A stretch of DNA of 64,000 bases from Aphrocallistes beatrix (lineage: Eukaryota; Porifera; Hexactinellida; Sceptrulophora; Aphrocallistidae). The notes under the pieces were generated by a model that did not search any database, had not been told where the DNA came from, and saw only the letters and a list, made by a program, of their open reading frames with translations. The translations under genes and the position numbers were made by a program. Positions 18,913 to 30,068 of the stretch are shown here, piece after piece (positions within the stretch are counted from its first letter, which is position 1; every line of letters starts with the position of its first letter). The stretch lies in the NCBI GenBank assembly GCA_963281255.1, contig OY725489.1, positions 1,240,001 through 1,304,000 on the forward strand. Reading direction: 5' to 3'.

Positions 18913-20124
18913 CTAATAGTACATATGCAATCTAAACTTCGTATTACTAGAAGTACAAATAATCTTATTGCTTGAAGTAAGAACAATTGATTCAGGAGAT
19001 ACCTTCTTATCTCCCTTCTGATTACCTCCCAACGTGTGTAGGAGAACGCCATCTTGAGAGAATACCTTGATGCATCCTGCTACATAGTCACCAATAAGAA
19101 TATTGTTCAGTTGATCAAAACAGAAACAATATGCTAATTCTACTTGACAGTTTCCGCCCCGTTTATGAGTAATCAGTGAGCGAATTTTATTTCCTGCTTT
19201 GCTGAACACATGTAGTACTGGATTGTCTGTATCACTCAGTACATACAGTTCATCCTTCAGGAACTTGAGATCAATTGGTTCGGTCATAGAAGAGTGTTGA
19301 ATTATTTGTTTAAACTGCAGGTTACAATCCATTACTACAACTCGATTGTTATTACAATCAGCCAAATAGACATCTCCATTAGAAGCTACATAGATATTCG
19401 AAGGGTCACGAAATTGATTCTGTCCAGATCCCATTTTACCCACGTTAGATATGAATCGATAATCCGGCAGCTTGTAACGGAACATAGCACATTGCATGGA
19501 ATCGCTTACATACAGGTTATCCCCATTGAAACCAACACCCTCTGGATAGACTAACTGTTTCTGGCCAAAAGATTTGATGTACTCTCCTTCTTCAGAGAAA
19601 ATGCTAACTCTGCCTGATTTAAACCTAGTATAATTCGTAACGTATATGAGATGTTTAGTCTCGCAAAAAGCTAAGCCAGGACACATATTAAGCTGTCCAG
19701 GCCCGCCCCCTTTCTCACGAATAGAGATGCGTGGCTGTGTGAGTGCGGGGTAATTGGGGATAGGAGGGACCTCCTTCATAATCAGTTGTCCCAGCTGTGA
19801 GATGGCTTCCTCCACCTCCCGGGTCTCGCATTGAAACGAAAGTTCCATTGGTTGATCAATCACCCCAGTTATATCCTCTCTCAACGAGTGGAGAATATTT
19901 TCTTCCATCTTATCTCCTACCAGCTCTTTGACCTCAAGCAGTTGTTCTCTTGATTTGACACAGGCTTTCTTTTCTGCTCGCATCTCATCTTTCTTTCCTC
20001 TGTATTCTAGGAGCACCGCTACGCGTCGCTTGTTCACGGCAAAAACCAAATTATCGAAAGTTTGTTTTATTGCCGCCTCCACTGGGTCCATAGCGACCGA
20101 AGGTTCAGGAAATCTAGCTGCCAT
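18913..20124 (-). CDS. Coiled-coil NHL-repeat protein (TRIM-NHL-like, no RING seen)
   Basis: 403 codons from the ATG at 20124 (MAARFPEPSVAMDPVEAA). Residues about 15-90 are charged and heptad-like (KREQLLEV-type), suggesting a coiled coil. After a linker, about 150-400 forms NHL-type blades: GRVSIFSEEGEYIKSFG, YPEGVGFNGDNLYVSD, FRDPSNIYVASNGDVYLAD and NNRVVVMD follow the blade consensus. In TRIM-NHL proteins the propeller binds RNA or protein partners. Here no RING or B-box precedes the coil, so a ligase role is not supported. The frame stays open upstream to 20379, but that part translates repeat DNA. An alternative ATG at 20184 would add a hydrophobic stretch (NIWIIYLIILVLA); the paralog at 50540-50890 has GTG there, so I prefer 20124. 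This is the only intact NHL gene in the window. Confidence 0.85.
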   Translation of the reverse strand: MAARFPEPSVAMDPVEAAIKQTFDNLVFAVNKRRVAVLLEYRGKKDEMRAEKKACVKSREQLLEVKELVGDKMEENILHSLREDITGVIDQPMELSFQCETREVEEAISQLGQLIMKEVPPIPNYPALTQPRISIREKGGGPGQLNMCPGLAFCETKHLIYVTNYTRFKSGRVSIFSEEGEYIKSFGQKQLVYPEGVGFNGDNLYVSDSMQCAMFRYKLPDYRFISNVGKMGSGQNQFRDPSNIYVASNGDVYLADCNNNRVVVMDCNLQFKQIIQHSSMTEPIDLKFLKDELYVLSDTDNPVLHVFSKAGNKIRSLITHKRGGNCQVELAYCFCFDQLNNILIGDYVAGCIKVFSQDGVLLHTLGGNQKGDKKVSPESIVLTSSNKIICTSSNTKFRLHMYY

Positions 20125-20195
20125 GTTAGCTAGTACGAGAATTATTAGGTAAATTATCCATATATTAAAAAGACCATTGCGCATGATCAATTGTC

Positions 20196-21325
20196 CTGTC
20201 ACGAAAATTTTGGTCCGGGGGACCAATTTTTTCATGGAAAATTGGTCCTCTCCTGAAAATTTTGGTCCTACTATGGACCAATTTTCCATGGAATTTTGGT
20301 CCGGGGGGACCATTTTTTTCAGGGAATTTTGATCCGGGGGACTATTTTTTTCAGGGAAAATTGGTCCGGGGGGGACCATTTTTTTCAGGGAAAATTGGTC
20401 CGGGGGGGACCATTTTTTTCAGGGAAAATTGGTCTGGGGGGACCATTTTTATCAGGGAATATTGGCCCGGGGGACCATTTTTTTCAGGGAATATTGGTCC
20501 GGGGACCATTTCTTTCAGAAAAAATTGTCTAGGAGACTAATTCTTTCATGGAAAATTAGATTATATCAATCATTTGACATCCTCGATTTTTTGATACTTT
20601 TCAATTGTCGAACAACCAAGTTGTTTGACCCCGGACTGACAATTCATATTTCAGTATTCAATACATTAGATGGACAATACTCAGGCGTTCAAGATTCCTG
20701 AATATACTTATCCCAATTGCATACTAATACTGTATTGTTATGGATTTGTTATATCACAGTATGATACTAAGAAGTAACTCATTCTAGTCATACCAACACT
20801 TAAACAATGGTTGTTACTAATATCCGGGATAGGACGGGACAGCTACAGGATATCCCCGGTTTTAACTAAATACTGGCATGTCCCAATAGACCAGGGTTGC
20901 TGTGGGAATGGGAATGATTTTTCACCCGGTGGGGATCCCCATAGGATTCCTATGGGGATTCCCACAGGAATTCTATGGGAATGGGATGGGAATGTGAATT
21001 GAAATTTCATTCCCACGGAAACCTTGATACATATTTAGCTAATCTCTAATCTAAGAAGTGTATTTTATTTCTTCTGCTCTCTAAAATCTGAACTCTCTTC
21101 CTATTGAGTGCTTATCTATTCCAACTATAATAACTAGACCTAATAACAGCTACCGCAGCGCCACTGGGGCTTGACATCCTTTTCAAATGGTGATGCATTT
21201 TTCATTGAAATATTGGTTATGGCGGACCAAAATTCCCTGAAAAAAATGGTCCCCCCGGACCAAAATTCCATGGAAAATTGGTCCCCCCGGACCAAAATTT
21301 TCGCGGACCAATTTTCCAGTGACAG
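20196..21325. mobile_element. GGTCC-rich element, copy 2 (1130 bp)
   Basis: It starts CTGTCACGAAAATTTTGG and ends CCAGTGACAG, an imperfect inverted repeat. Both flanks match the uninterrupted paralogous sequence near 50958 (GATCAGTTGG...TCCGTTGCGCAT). It is inserted about 70 bp upstream of the NHL start. Tandem GGTCC...GGACC units fill 20210-20540 and 21230-21310. No clear target duplication. Confidence 0.82.
20892..21026. mobile_element. Small MITE (CAGGGTTGC ends) within GGTCC copy 2
   Basis: CAGGGTTGCTGTGGGAATGG ... CCCACGGAAACCTTG. Same position relative to the core as in copies 1 and 3. Confidence 0.6.
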
Positions 21326-21528
21326 TCCATTGCACATGCGCTATCTTCCCTTTCGGCATGAGCAATTATGACTGGTAGGATTCGCGTAACTAAGGAACGG
21401 TTAATTAATTTAATACTTACTATTAAAACTCAATTAATGTTTGCATATTACAAGCGCCGCGCTTCGCTTGCTCGCGCTGCGGGGCTGGCGGACACTTTGT
21501 ATCCTCCGGAGGCGGGCTGTGATTCTCG
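21326..21528. repeat. NHL upstream remnant and Helitron fragments
   Basis: 21326-21400 matches the paralog near 50975-51030. Then follow a HelA 5' end (ACTTACTATTAAAACTCAAT) and a reverse HelA 3' end (CAAGCGCCGCGCTTCGC) with nothing between. Confidence 0.6.
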
Positions 21529-21730
21529 TTTTTTTCGCTGCGTGTCAGGACACATTTATTCTCCACAAAAATCACCATACAGAACACAGTTCCAGGTCTT
21601 AGACTTGAAAAATCTTTCAAAATCATTGAGAATTTTGAATTACAATCTCTAAAGACCACAATAAAGATTGTTTGAGTATAAGAAATTTAATGCCCAATGA
21701 AGTTTGGTGCAGAACTTATGCCTAACCCTG
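21529..21730. mobile_element. Right arm of a Tc1/mariner-like MITE
   Basis: Matches the right arm of the element at 53696-55537 and ends GCCTAACCCTG with TA after it. The left arm is missing. Confidence 0.7.
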
Positions 21731-21732
21731 TA

Positions 21733-22612
21733 TCCTTACTATTAAAACTCGATTAATGGTTGTTTGTTTGTGAATATATATATATATATATATAAGCGCG
21801 CTTCGCTTGCTTGCGCTGCGCGGCTGGCAGACACTTTGTGTCCGCCGGAGGGGCCCTTTGGGCGCCTGGGGTCACATTGATTAATAATAAGGGAGATAAC
21901 ATCCCTAAATACAACTGTCATACTGTTAAATTTTTGGTGCGTAATGATGACGTCATAACAGAGTGATAAGTCATCATTTTTGGATGATAGGTACATCATA
22001 TGTGAGGTATATTAATATGCACATTCTATTAAAATTTCAGCCTTCTATTCCCTAAAATGGCTGAGTTATGGTCGAAAAACTGAAATTTCTAATTATAAAA
22101 AAGGTGACAATGACGTCATAATTCCATGATGAGTCGACATTTTGCTCTGAGCTCAAAACTTAGTGGAGCCATAGCCAAAAGACTCCCACATGCCAAAAAT
22201 AAGCCTTCTGTGCCTGGCAGTTTCTTCAATCAATTCGTTACAGATAGATAGATATATTCGTTACAGATAGATAGATATATCTTTTGGATATGGCTCCACT
22301 AAGTTCTGAGCTCAGACGAAAATGTCTACTCATCATGGAATTATGACGTCATTGTCACCTTTTTATAGTTAGAAATTTTAGTTTTTCAACCATAACTCAG
22401 CCGTTTTAATTGATAGAAGGCTAAAATTTTAATAGAATGTGTATATTAATATATCTCACATATGATACAGCTATCATCAAAAAAAGATGACTCATCACTC
22501 TGTTATGACGTCATCTTTACACGACAAAAATTTTAAACATTGACAAATTTGGTAATTTTTCGTGCGATATCGATTATAACAGTGAGGTATACATATTTAG
22601 AGAAGTTATCTC
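21733..22612. mobile_element. Composite of HelA copies in both orientations
   Basis: A HelA 5' end (TCCTTACTATTAAAACTCG at 21733, A before) runs into a TA repeat. A reverse HelA copy (about 21796-22250) follows, then a forward HelA body from about 22262 that stops before the LTR. The pattern shows insertion into the TA repeat of an earlier copy. Confidence 0.72.
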
Positions 22613-22641
22613 CTAATGCTCCTAAGTTGGGGCATTACTTA

Positions 22642-22801
22642 TGTTATAAGCACCGTACTTAGCTAGTTGTTAGAAACCCTTAGGTTTAGATAATTGGGAA
22701 CCAACGCGTTCAACCTAGATGGGATACATAAGTAGACTATCTTAACGCGAATTCTATTATTGTTATTCACTCTTTTATTAGTGTTAACTGTACTTACAAC
22801 A
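22642..22801 (+). repeat. 5' LTR of gypsy copy 1 (160 bp)
   Basis: Begins TGTTATAAGC and ends TTACAACA (TG...CA). It matches the 3' LTR at 59411-59571 and the remnant ending at 32051. Very short for a Ty3/gypsy LTR. Confidence 0.92.
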
Positions 22802-22802
22802 T

Positions 22803-22813
22803 AATTCGCGTTA
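22803..22813 (+). promoter_or_regulatory. Putative self-priming primer-binding site
   Basis: The 11 bases AATTCGCGTTA one base downstream of the LTR are the exact reverse complement of TAACGCGAATT inside the LTR (22743-22753). This is the arrangement used by Tf1-type elements, which prime reverse transcription from their own RNA 5' end in place of a tRNA. Confidence 0.6.
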
Positions 22814-22828
22814 GATTCATCTCACAAG

Positions 22829-23660
22829 ATGGCAACACCCTTGATCGTTGCAATACCTCCACTTCAGCCAGGTCAACGCATCGAAGATTGGGAACCCATC
22901 TTCCGGGCATCAATTGGAGCAATGGACCCTGTAGCAGCTGTTAAGTATTTAATTTACCCGCCCATGTTAACCGCCCGGAATATGAACGGACGGTAGTACC
23001 CGAGGCCATCTAGGAAGACTCTCTAGATAACGCCTTTCGTCTACTTTCTCGACCCTCCAATAGACATCTACGAGTCTACTCGGAAATTCTATGAGATGAT
23101 GTGGCCAAGTGTGGCGATTACGTAGACGATTATTTCGTTCGTATGGTCAAAGAAGCCAAGCGAGCAGGGCATACCAATCGTCACGCCAGTGTAAACCTGG
23201 TGACCCAACTTCCATATTAAGTGCGCCCGGCGTGTAAACAGTGGATCAACGAGTCGACATAGAACGTATCTGATACAAGAACCTTCATCAAGAAGGTCCG
23301 CACCCCACTGGCAGAAAGGGGAATCCCGGTGGACACTGGCTATTGGCAAGTCAACACAGTGAAGGTAACCAGCATCCGAGGCAAATATGAAGACTACGAT
23401 CCAAGTTTGGGGCATCTGAGGAAGAAGTCACGCCTAAGGTGCAAACCACAAGAGTCAGTGATGGTAGGCAAGTGAGACAGAACACGATAACCCCTACAAG
23501 TGTTTTACTTGTGGCCAGAAAGGACATGGGTGGCGCCAATGTCCAGAAAGGTCATGCAACAGGTGCGGGCGCAAAGACACGAAGTAAGTCGGTGTCCGAG
23601 AACGCTAGGGCCGCAGAGGTGAGGGCAATCGAGAGGTGCAAGGAGGGTCTATCAGGGTAA
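22829..23660 (+). pseudogene. gag remnant of gypsy copy 1
   Basis: It starts MATPLIVAIPPLQPGQRIED and drifts out of frame near 22950, reaching a TAG at about 22997, while the neighbouring frame keeps a gag-like reading. A CCHC knuckle (C-x2-C-x4-H-x4-C; CFTCGQKGHGWRQC) lies near 23498-23540, and a second knuckle is broken by a base loss. Gag would package the element RNA. Confidence 0.8.
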
Positions 23661-26600
23661 GGTGATGGTAATTGAAGAACCGGACCACAGCCAGTCTACG
23701 ATTGGAAGAAGAGCTAAGGCCACGTATGGCGAGGATTCTGTCACATTAAAAATTGATATAGCCGGGAATCAAGTAAACGCGGTACTGGATACTGGAGCGA
23801 AACCCTCGGTCATTGATTACAAGACACTGACGGGACTGGGGTTTAGGAATAATATTAAAGCAATGAAGAGCAAGGTATTCGGACTTTGTCAGAACCCCGT
23901 ACAAGTGCTTGGAAGAGTTGAGTTAGAGGTGAAGATAGACCAGGAAAAAGCAGCCGCATGTTTCTACTTCCTGGACAGCGAGGAGCCCACACTTCTCCTT
24001 GGTAGAGAATTCATGGCATGCTTTGATCGGATTACGTTTGATTTCCGAAATGGGAGAATTCGTCTGGGAAATGTTTGGAATCCTATCGAATCTACTTTAA
24101 CGGGAGGCACCCCCCTCTTTTGGGCTCGCACAGCCATGTCAGATACAACTATAGCGGCGGTCGGATGTCGTAACAAGACTTTCGATATTAACCTTGAGTT
24201 GAGCTCCGATGAACATAAAGAACTCACTCACCTCTTGAACGATTACACTGACCTGTCTGCAGTCGATCCGAGAAAGCCCGGCTAGACAACCTGGTGTAAA
24301 CATGCGATAGACACAGGAGATAATACTCCGATCAAAGAAAGGGCGAGGAGGATGCCGCCCAATTGGGAAAGCGAAGTAGAACGCCAATTAGATGAAATGC
24401 TCGCAAATGGAGTTTGCCAGTCATATCATTTCCCTTGGACCGCCAACGCAGTACTTGTAAAAAAAAGATGGCAGCCTACGCTTCACTATAGACTATCGAC
24501 AACTGAACAATGTGACCAATAAGGACACGTACAGTCTTCCCAACATTCAAACTATTTCGGATAAACTTGAAGGTAGCCACTATTTCTCCTTTATCGATGT
24601 GGCGTCGGCATATTGGAGTGTTCCCGTGGAAAAGACGGACGTTGAGAAGACTGCTTTTCACACACCGCGTGGACAATACGAAATTGCGGTTATGCCATTT
24701 GGCCTGTGTAACTCGCAGGCCACATTCCAGAGACTCATGGACATTATCCTAGAGAAGGTACCTAGAGCGGAGCCTTACGTTGATGATTGCTGCGTTTTTT
24801 CAAGGAATTTTAAGGAGCATCTAGACGACCTGCGAGTGACCCTGGAAAGAATGCGAGAAGGGAGAGTGAAGTTGAGGGGAGACAAGTGCCATTTTGGCTA
24901 TACCGAAGGAGAGTTTCTAGGGCACCACATATCGTCCAAAGGAAGATCTGCCACACAAGGAGCGGCCGATAAGCTAGCTCAATTCCCAGTTCCCCACTCA
25001 GTGAAAGAATTACAGTGCTTCATTAGGAGCCTCAATTACTATAGAAGCTACATCCCGAAGTTAGCTAATATCGCCCAGCCCCTATATGCCCTGACCAAGA
25101 AGGGTGCATAATAGGAGTGAGACGACAAATGCCATGTAGCCTTCAACACCTTGCGCCATGCTTTAGTCGAGGATCCAGTTTGTCTCGCATATCCGGTGTG
25201 GGGCAAAGAATGTACGTAGAAGCTGACGCCAGCTCAGAGGGAGTAGCCGCGGTGCTATCACAAAAAAGCAACGAGTCTGGCATACTGAAACCTATCAGCT
25301 TCTTCTCCTCGGCATAGTTAAAATCGCAGAAGAATTACAGCGCCAGACTGCTTGAAGCGTGAGCATTAGTAGCGGCAACCAGGAAGTGGGAGATTTACTT
25401 CAAGTCCCCTCCAGAGGTCATCCTACTTACCGACCATAACCCCCTCCCTTGGTTGCGGAACCAAAAAGACCCCCGTCACACATTAAGATACCGTATCGCA
25501 TAGAGTACCGACCCGGAACTCAGAACATATTACCCGACTATTTGAGCAGAAAACCTAGCTTCGAAATAGACAGGGACGTCAACTGTGATGATTCCTTTGA
25601 GGAGAAGATTAATGTCATAGATAGCTGCAAAGACTGGATGGCTGAAATGAAAGGAGAACAGAGAAAGGATAAACTACAAGATGCGATCAGGCAGCTGGTG
25701 GATGCAGGTGCAGTTTGGAGAGGTAAATTTAAGGGTATTACCCGCCATATGTGCGTCAAAGAGGGAATATTGTACTTTGATAGGCGAATTGTTGTACCTG
25801 GATCACTACAAGCAGACACCTTTCATAGAGTGCATGCCGGAATGCATGGTCAAGCCAGAACTCTCCAGCTCATCCGAAGGAGTATTTTCTGAATCAGGCT
25901 AACATAGGATGTCAAGAGGCATTGCAGTTCTTGTATCACCTGCCAAAAGTCAAAACCTTCCCGTAAACCTAAAGAACCGCTCGAGATATTTGACTGCGAT
26001 ACGACGCAGCCAGGCAAAGCTATCAGCATGGACGTTGGCACCTTGCCGTGGTCGGATGGTGAGTATAGATATTTCCTTCTCATTGTCGACCTCTTTTCTC
26101 ATCCTGTCGAAGCCGTACCTTTGAAGGACCAGACTGCGAGATATCACCCAGGCTTTCCTGGAGGGTTGGGTATATCGTGGGCACAGAGTGCCCAACATTT
26201 TAGTAACTGACCAAGGAAAGAACGTTGATGGTACCGTAATACAATGCCCATCGACATGGCCATCGCCCAAGAGTCCTTAGACAAGACCAGAGCACATACG
26301 AGTACCTTACTACGTTGCTCAAAAAGAAAGAAGAATTGAATGATATTGCACACCTTAATCAGGAGAATCGGCGGGCTGTAGTTAAGAAGCAGTAGACAGA
26401 GGGAAAGGGGTTTCAGGAGTCAAGCAGGGAGACCTGTGTTGGTTAGAAAAGAACAGCGTAGCGATTCCCTGGACGTAATGTTCGAATGTCCATTCAAAGT
26501 GCTTGACAGACGAGGTGTGATTGTGCAAATAGAAATAGGGACTTGGAGAGAAGTGGGTATACTTGAATCGGTGCAAAAAATACAAACCTCACCTTGTGAC

Positions 26601-26842
26601 GACCCCAGCCGAACCCCCAGAACAAAGGCGACAGCTAGACACAGAAGTGATGGAGCCTGATCCGGATGTGACTGTACAAGCCCGAGACGCGTCGGTAACT
26701 GACCCGGGAGAGAACCCGAACGAAGTGGTTAACGACACAACCAGACGCTACCCTGCACGCAGCCGGAAACCCAAAGCGTACGAGGGCTTTGTCCCCTGGG
26801 AGGAGGTGCCTACGAACTATTTCCGGGCGAGTAATTTAGCTT

Positions 26843-26910
26843 GAGAGACAGACTTGACTTAACTTGAGACAGACTTGACTTAGCTTGAGACAGACTTGAC
26901 CTGAGACGTC
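26843..26910 (+). repeat. Short tandem repeat after gypsy copy 1
   Basis: GAGACAGACTTGACTTA-type units of about 19-22 bp, three to four times. Sits where the polypurine tract and 3' LTR should be. Confidence 0.75.
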
Positions 26911-27697
26911 ATAAAGAAACAATATACTTCTACGAGTAAGGAATAATCACACACCCTGGCCTTCCAATAGGATATAGTCACACATTTCGGACCGCTACAG
27001 CCTGATGAGGTTGACTAAATAAACAAAAAATATTATTAAATCAGTTCTTGAATTTAGCAATTTTAGTTTACTGATATCATGTTTCAATACTACGGTAGTG
27101 CATTATATAGAGGTCTTAACTTTATTAGATAATGAACAGTTGAATGCAGTGAAAAAAGCTTTGGTAGAATGTCACCGTGACGTACTGCATGTGCAAAATT
27201 CCTCAAAGTATACAATGTTCTAATTCCAGAGTAGCACATGCCAAATGAATAAGATTAGTATGGGAAGAGCCAGAATAAAGTTTTAAAATTTCTGCTAAGG
27301 TTGCAGATACATCGTCGTTAAAATGACTATTCTTCTCTACCCAATTCACATTGAACAAACATCATTGATGAATTTCAAGAACTTAACAGTTGTTTTTTTC
27401 ATGTTATAAGCTAATTGTTCGCCTGAAAGTTGACTCATGGGAAACCTTAAGGGCCAAACTTTAGAGGCAAACAACCTTTCCAAGATGATAGCCAGCAGGC
27501 TATCATCTTGGAAAGGTTTCGATGTTTTTTAGTTTTAAAATTTAGGGCACTTCTAAATAAATTGCATTTATCCAAATTAAATAAGGTTTTTATGAACATG
27601 TTTTTGGAGAACGAGGATTGCATTCACTAAATTGGGGGAAAGTAAACATTTTTTCGTAGTCTTTTAAATTCAGTGAATTGTTTCTTACAAACTTGAG
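26911..27697. other. Intergenic region with one perfect hairpin
   Basis: AT-rich, no gene recognised. It contains the hairpin at 27473-27518 described separately. Confidence 0.4.
27473..27518. repeat. Perfect 21-bp hairpin with 4-base loop
   Basis: 27473-27493 (AACCTTTCCAAGATGATAGC then C) is the exact reverse complement of 27498-27518, loop AGCA. Stem and loop sizes are compatible with a snap-back replication event; a transcribed hairpin is possible but has no other support. Confidence 0.9.
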
Positions 27698-28020
27698 TAC
27701 CGTTTCCCTGAATAAGAGCCGGGTCTAAAGGGTGAGCGAAATAAATAAGCGCCGGGGCTCGAATAAGCGTCAGACGCCGGGGCATTTTAGTTCTCTGAAC
27801 ATCATATCAAACTAGTATTCTCAGTAGTAGCATAGATACAAGTGCTTTTTGAAACATTACATTATCCTTTTTTAATAGAACTAACATTCTCAGTTGTGGC
27901 AAAAATAAAAGTGCCAGTCAATGTAGTAAACAAAAAAAAGAGCGCCGGGTCAAAATAGCGAATGAAAAAAATAAGCGCCGGGTAAAGGGTGCACGAAAAA
28001 TTATTCGAAGCAATACGGTA
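27698..28020. mobile_element. Probable TACCGT-ended MITE
   Basis: Left end TACCGTTTCCCTGAATAAG, right end TTCGAAGCAATACGGTA, with repeated AATAAGCGCCGGG motifs at both sides in the same orientation. Ends include TA, as in Tc1/mariner-type elements. Non-coding. Confidence 0.6.
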
Positions 28021-28916
28021 TATGCATGATTTACCATTTTCACGATGAGCACCATCTTTTGGTAAATTAAAAAATTTTATGGAGTGTTCTACTCATCTCT
28101 GTAATTAAGGAAGTAAAGCCAGGCGGGGAATTCCATGCCAAGTCAACCAGCCATTTCACCAACATCAACCGATTTGTTTGAAAGTCGGTCCATCCATAGC
28201 TCTATGCTAGTCATTCATTATGTTCAATTTTCAAATCATTCGGTCAACTGGTTCCAGACTTATGACGTCACAAAATTACCATTTTTTTTTATACTAAATC
28301 CACATTTTCAAAATTTGGAAACAAACCTCGCTTACTAAAACTTGTACAAAATCGTCAATATTTGTCTGATTAACACTAAACTTTACAATTTAATAGTTTA
28401 AAATGTGCTGAATTCAATGAAGCTGATAACAATTTGATATTCGTTCGCTTTGTACCTAAAAAATGGAACTGAAACTAATACCGGAAGTGAAACCGGAACT
28501 ATGACGTAGCATTCGGGGAGATTTTCAAAACCAAAATTTTAGTCTTCTATCTTGTTGTATATATAGACTTTACAATGTATAGAAATTTTGGTTTGGTTTT
28601 GAAGTATTCCCTTCGAGTTATTTCAGTTTCGCTGTCATGACAGCAATCAGTGATATTTTAAAATGTCTGAAATGTTCAATGAAAATGTAATCTGATGTTG
28701 TTCTCATGATCTTGGGATCAATTTGTGTTCCTTTTTCTCCTCTGCCCTAAACTAGCTATATTTGTTATAATACATTACTTTTCTGAACTCCGAACACAAT
28801 TCTATATAGACACTTGTATGATATTTTTCACATTTACAACATTTCAAGTGATTCGCTAGCCTATTGGCATACGTATATTCTAAGTTTCATGTAATCCAAC
28901 ATGTAAAGGTATTTAA

Positions 28917-30068
28917 TTAATCTACTTGTTTTTTTCTGTTAGTAATTCGTGATTCAATTATTTCACATGTTGCTTTTGTATCAAATGGGGAAATTTTATA
29001 CTTTCGTGCACTTTTTGATGGTATTGGGGCTGATATTTTGCCTAGAATATCATTTTCAGGAATATAACAAATGTATCCTCTTTAAGGCCAGAAGAAACAA
29101 TTTTATGGTCGTCCTGGCCCTTTGGGATGCATGAAGCTTACCTTTATATCACCTTCTTCTTCTTTACACACCTCTTCGACACACTCTATATACCAGTTGT
29201 CATCATACAAACTGGTAATGTAATCATTCTTATGAATGTAAGGGAGTTGGAGAGTTTTTGTAGGATCTGTTACACGATTTGATGTAAAGTCGTATGTAAT
29301 ATTTATATGCTATTTGTTCACTAATTCGCTTTGCTGCAATTAGGGTTGTAGTCAATGGTGTAAATTAATGGTAGCTTTCTTGTATGTTTAAGGGGATTTG
29401 ATAATCTCGAAAGTTTGAAGAGATCTAATTAGTTCATATTCTGCATTTCCATTTAGAATTGCAGAGAGATTGGTAGAACAATTCGAACAAACCTTATACC
29501 CAGGAACAACAGAAACATCAAAGCATAATAAATCTGTAGCCTTACTTTCAGTAATTACAACCTTTCCTATTTGTTAAATGTAAATAACATCTGCTATTAA
29601 AATTGTTGAAATATGCAACTAGTATTGAGCTTACCGTAATTTTTCTTTCCTGCATGGTGACCAAATGGATCACAACAAAAAGGGTTCAACGAAGTAAACC
29701 TACCCAGATACTGCTTTTGATGATGTAGACCAGGGCTGTCCAACTATATTTACTTCGGGCCGCAACTGCTTCATACCATTTAGTGGCGGGCCGCAATACA
29801 GGGGCGTGCACTCGGGATGGGTATGGATAGAGGCATTTTGGACGCAACGCGGGCCGCACAAAGCAAGGCCGCGGGCCGCCTGTTGGACAGCGCTGATGTA
29901 GACATACGGTTTTAAGCTGTCTTTACGGATTCCTGTTCCCCATACTAATAGTTCGATGTCCTCCTTTGAGAGTTCAATAATCTCTAAAATTCCAATTTTT
30001 CCATGCGTATGTATCATCTTATGACATTCGGAGTTTTCGACAACTATTGAACAAGACGGTAACGACAT
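28917..30068 (-). pseudogene. Decayed spliced gene of the long-TIR transposon
   Basis: Three coding-like blocks on the minus strand. Block 1, ATG at 30068 to a GTAGGT donor at 29703, reads MSLPSCSIVVENSECHKMIH and onward, and is interrupted by a hAT MITE (29731-29895). Block 2 (29561-29388), after an AG acceptor, reads ...TDLLCFDVSVVPGYKVCSNC..., with a Cys-x2-Cys pair like a zinc-binding domain. Block 3 (29309-28917) reads ...SLYDDNWYIECVEEV... then VSFMHPKGP and an FWP segment. It has two in-frame TAA codons before its real end at 28917. From memory, a tryptophan-rich 'YDxxWyxG...FMHPxGP...FWP' C-terminus recurs in uncharacterised multicopy proteins of cnidarians and other invertebrates. 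I infer a transposon-encoded protein of unknown catalytic type. Parts of its middle seem deleted. Confidence 0.65.
29731..29895. mobile_element. Short hAT MITE in exon 1 of the transposon gene
   Basis: CAGGGCTGTCCAACT ... TGTTGGACAGCGCTG with the exact 8-bp duplication ATGTAGAC (29723-29730 and 29896-29903). Same family as 18331-18473. Confidence 0.95.

Larger units (their letters stand above)
22642..26842 (+). mobile_element. Ty3/gypsy retrotransposon copy 1, 3' LTR missing, many breaks
   Basis: Order seen: 5' LTR (22642-22801), self-priming site, gag remnant, CCHC knuckle (near 23500), aspartic protease (DTGAKPSVID near 23790), reverse transcriptase (FIDVASAYWS, VMPFGLC, YVDD near 24780), RNase H (YVEADASSEG near 25215), integrase zinc-binding part and a piece of the integrase core. 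Breaks: frameshift and stops in gag, a TAG after the protease part (24283-24285), a lost base near 24460, a stop at 25109-25111, and about 260 bp deleted near 26243 that removes the end of the integrase core. The C-terminal tail (NYFRASN) ends at 26842. No 3' LTR follows. Dead copy. Gag-pol order and motifs place it in Ty3/gypsy; the lineage is not resolved. Confidence 0.93.

Noticed and set aside
20125-20379. N-terminal extension of the NHL frame (PPDQNSLKKMVPP...)
   Set aside because: It translates GGTCC-element DNA and a short upstream region; the paralog supports a start at 20124.
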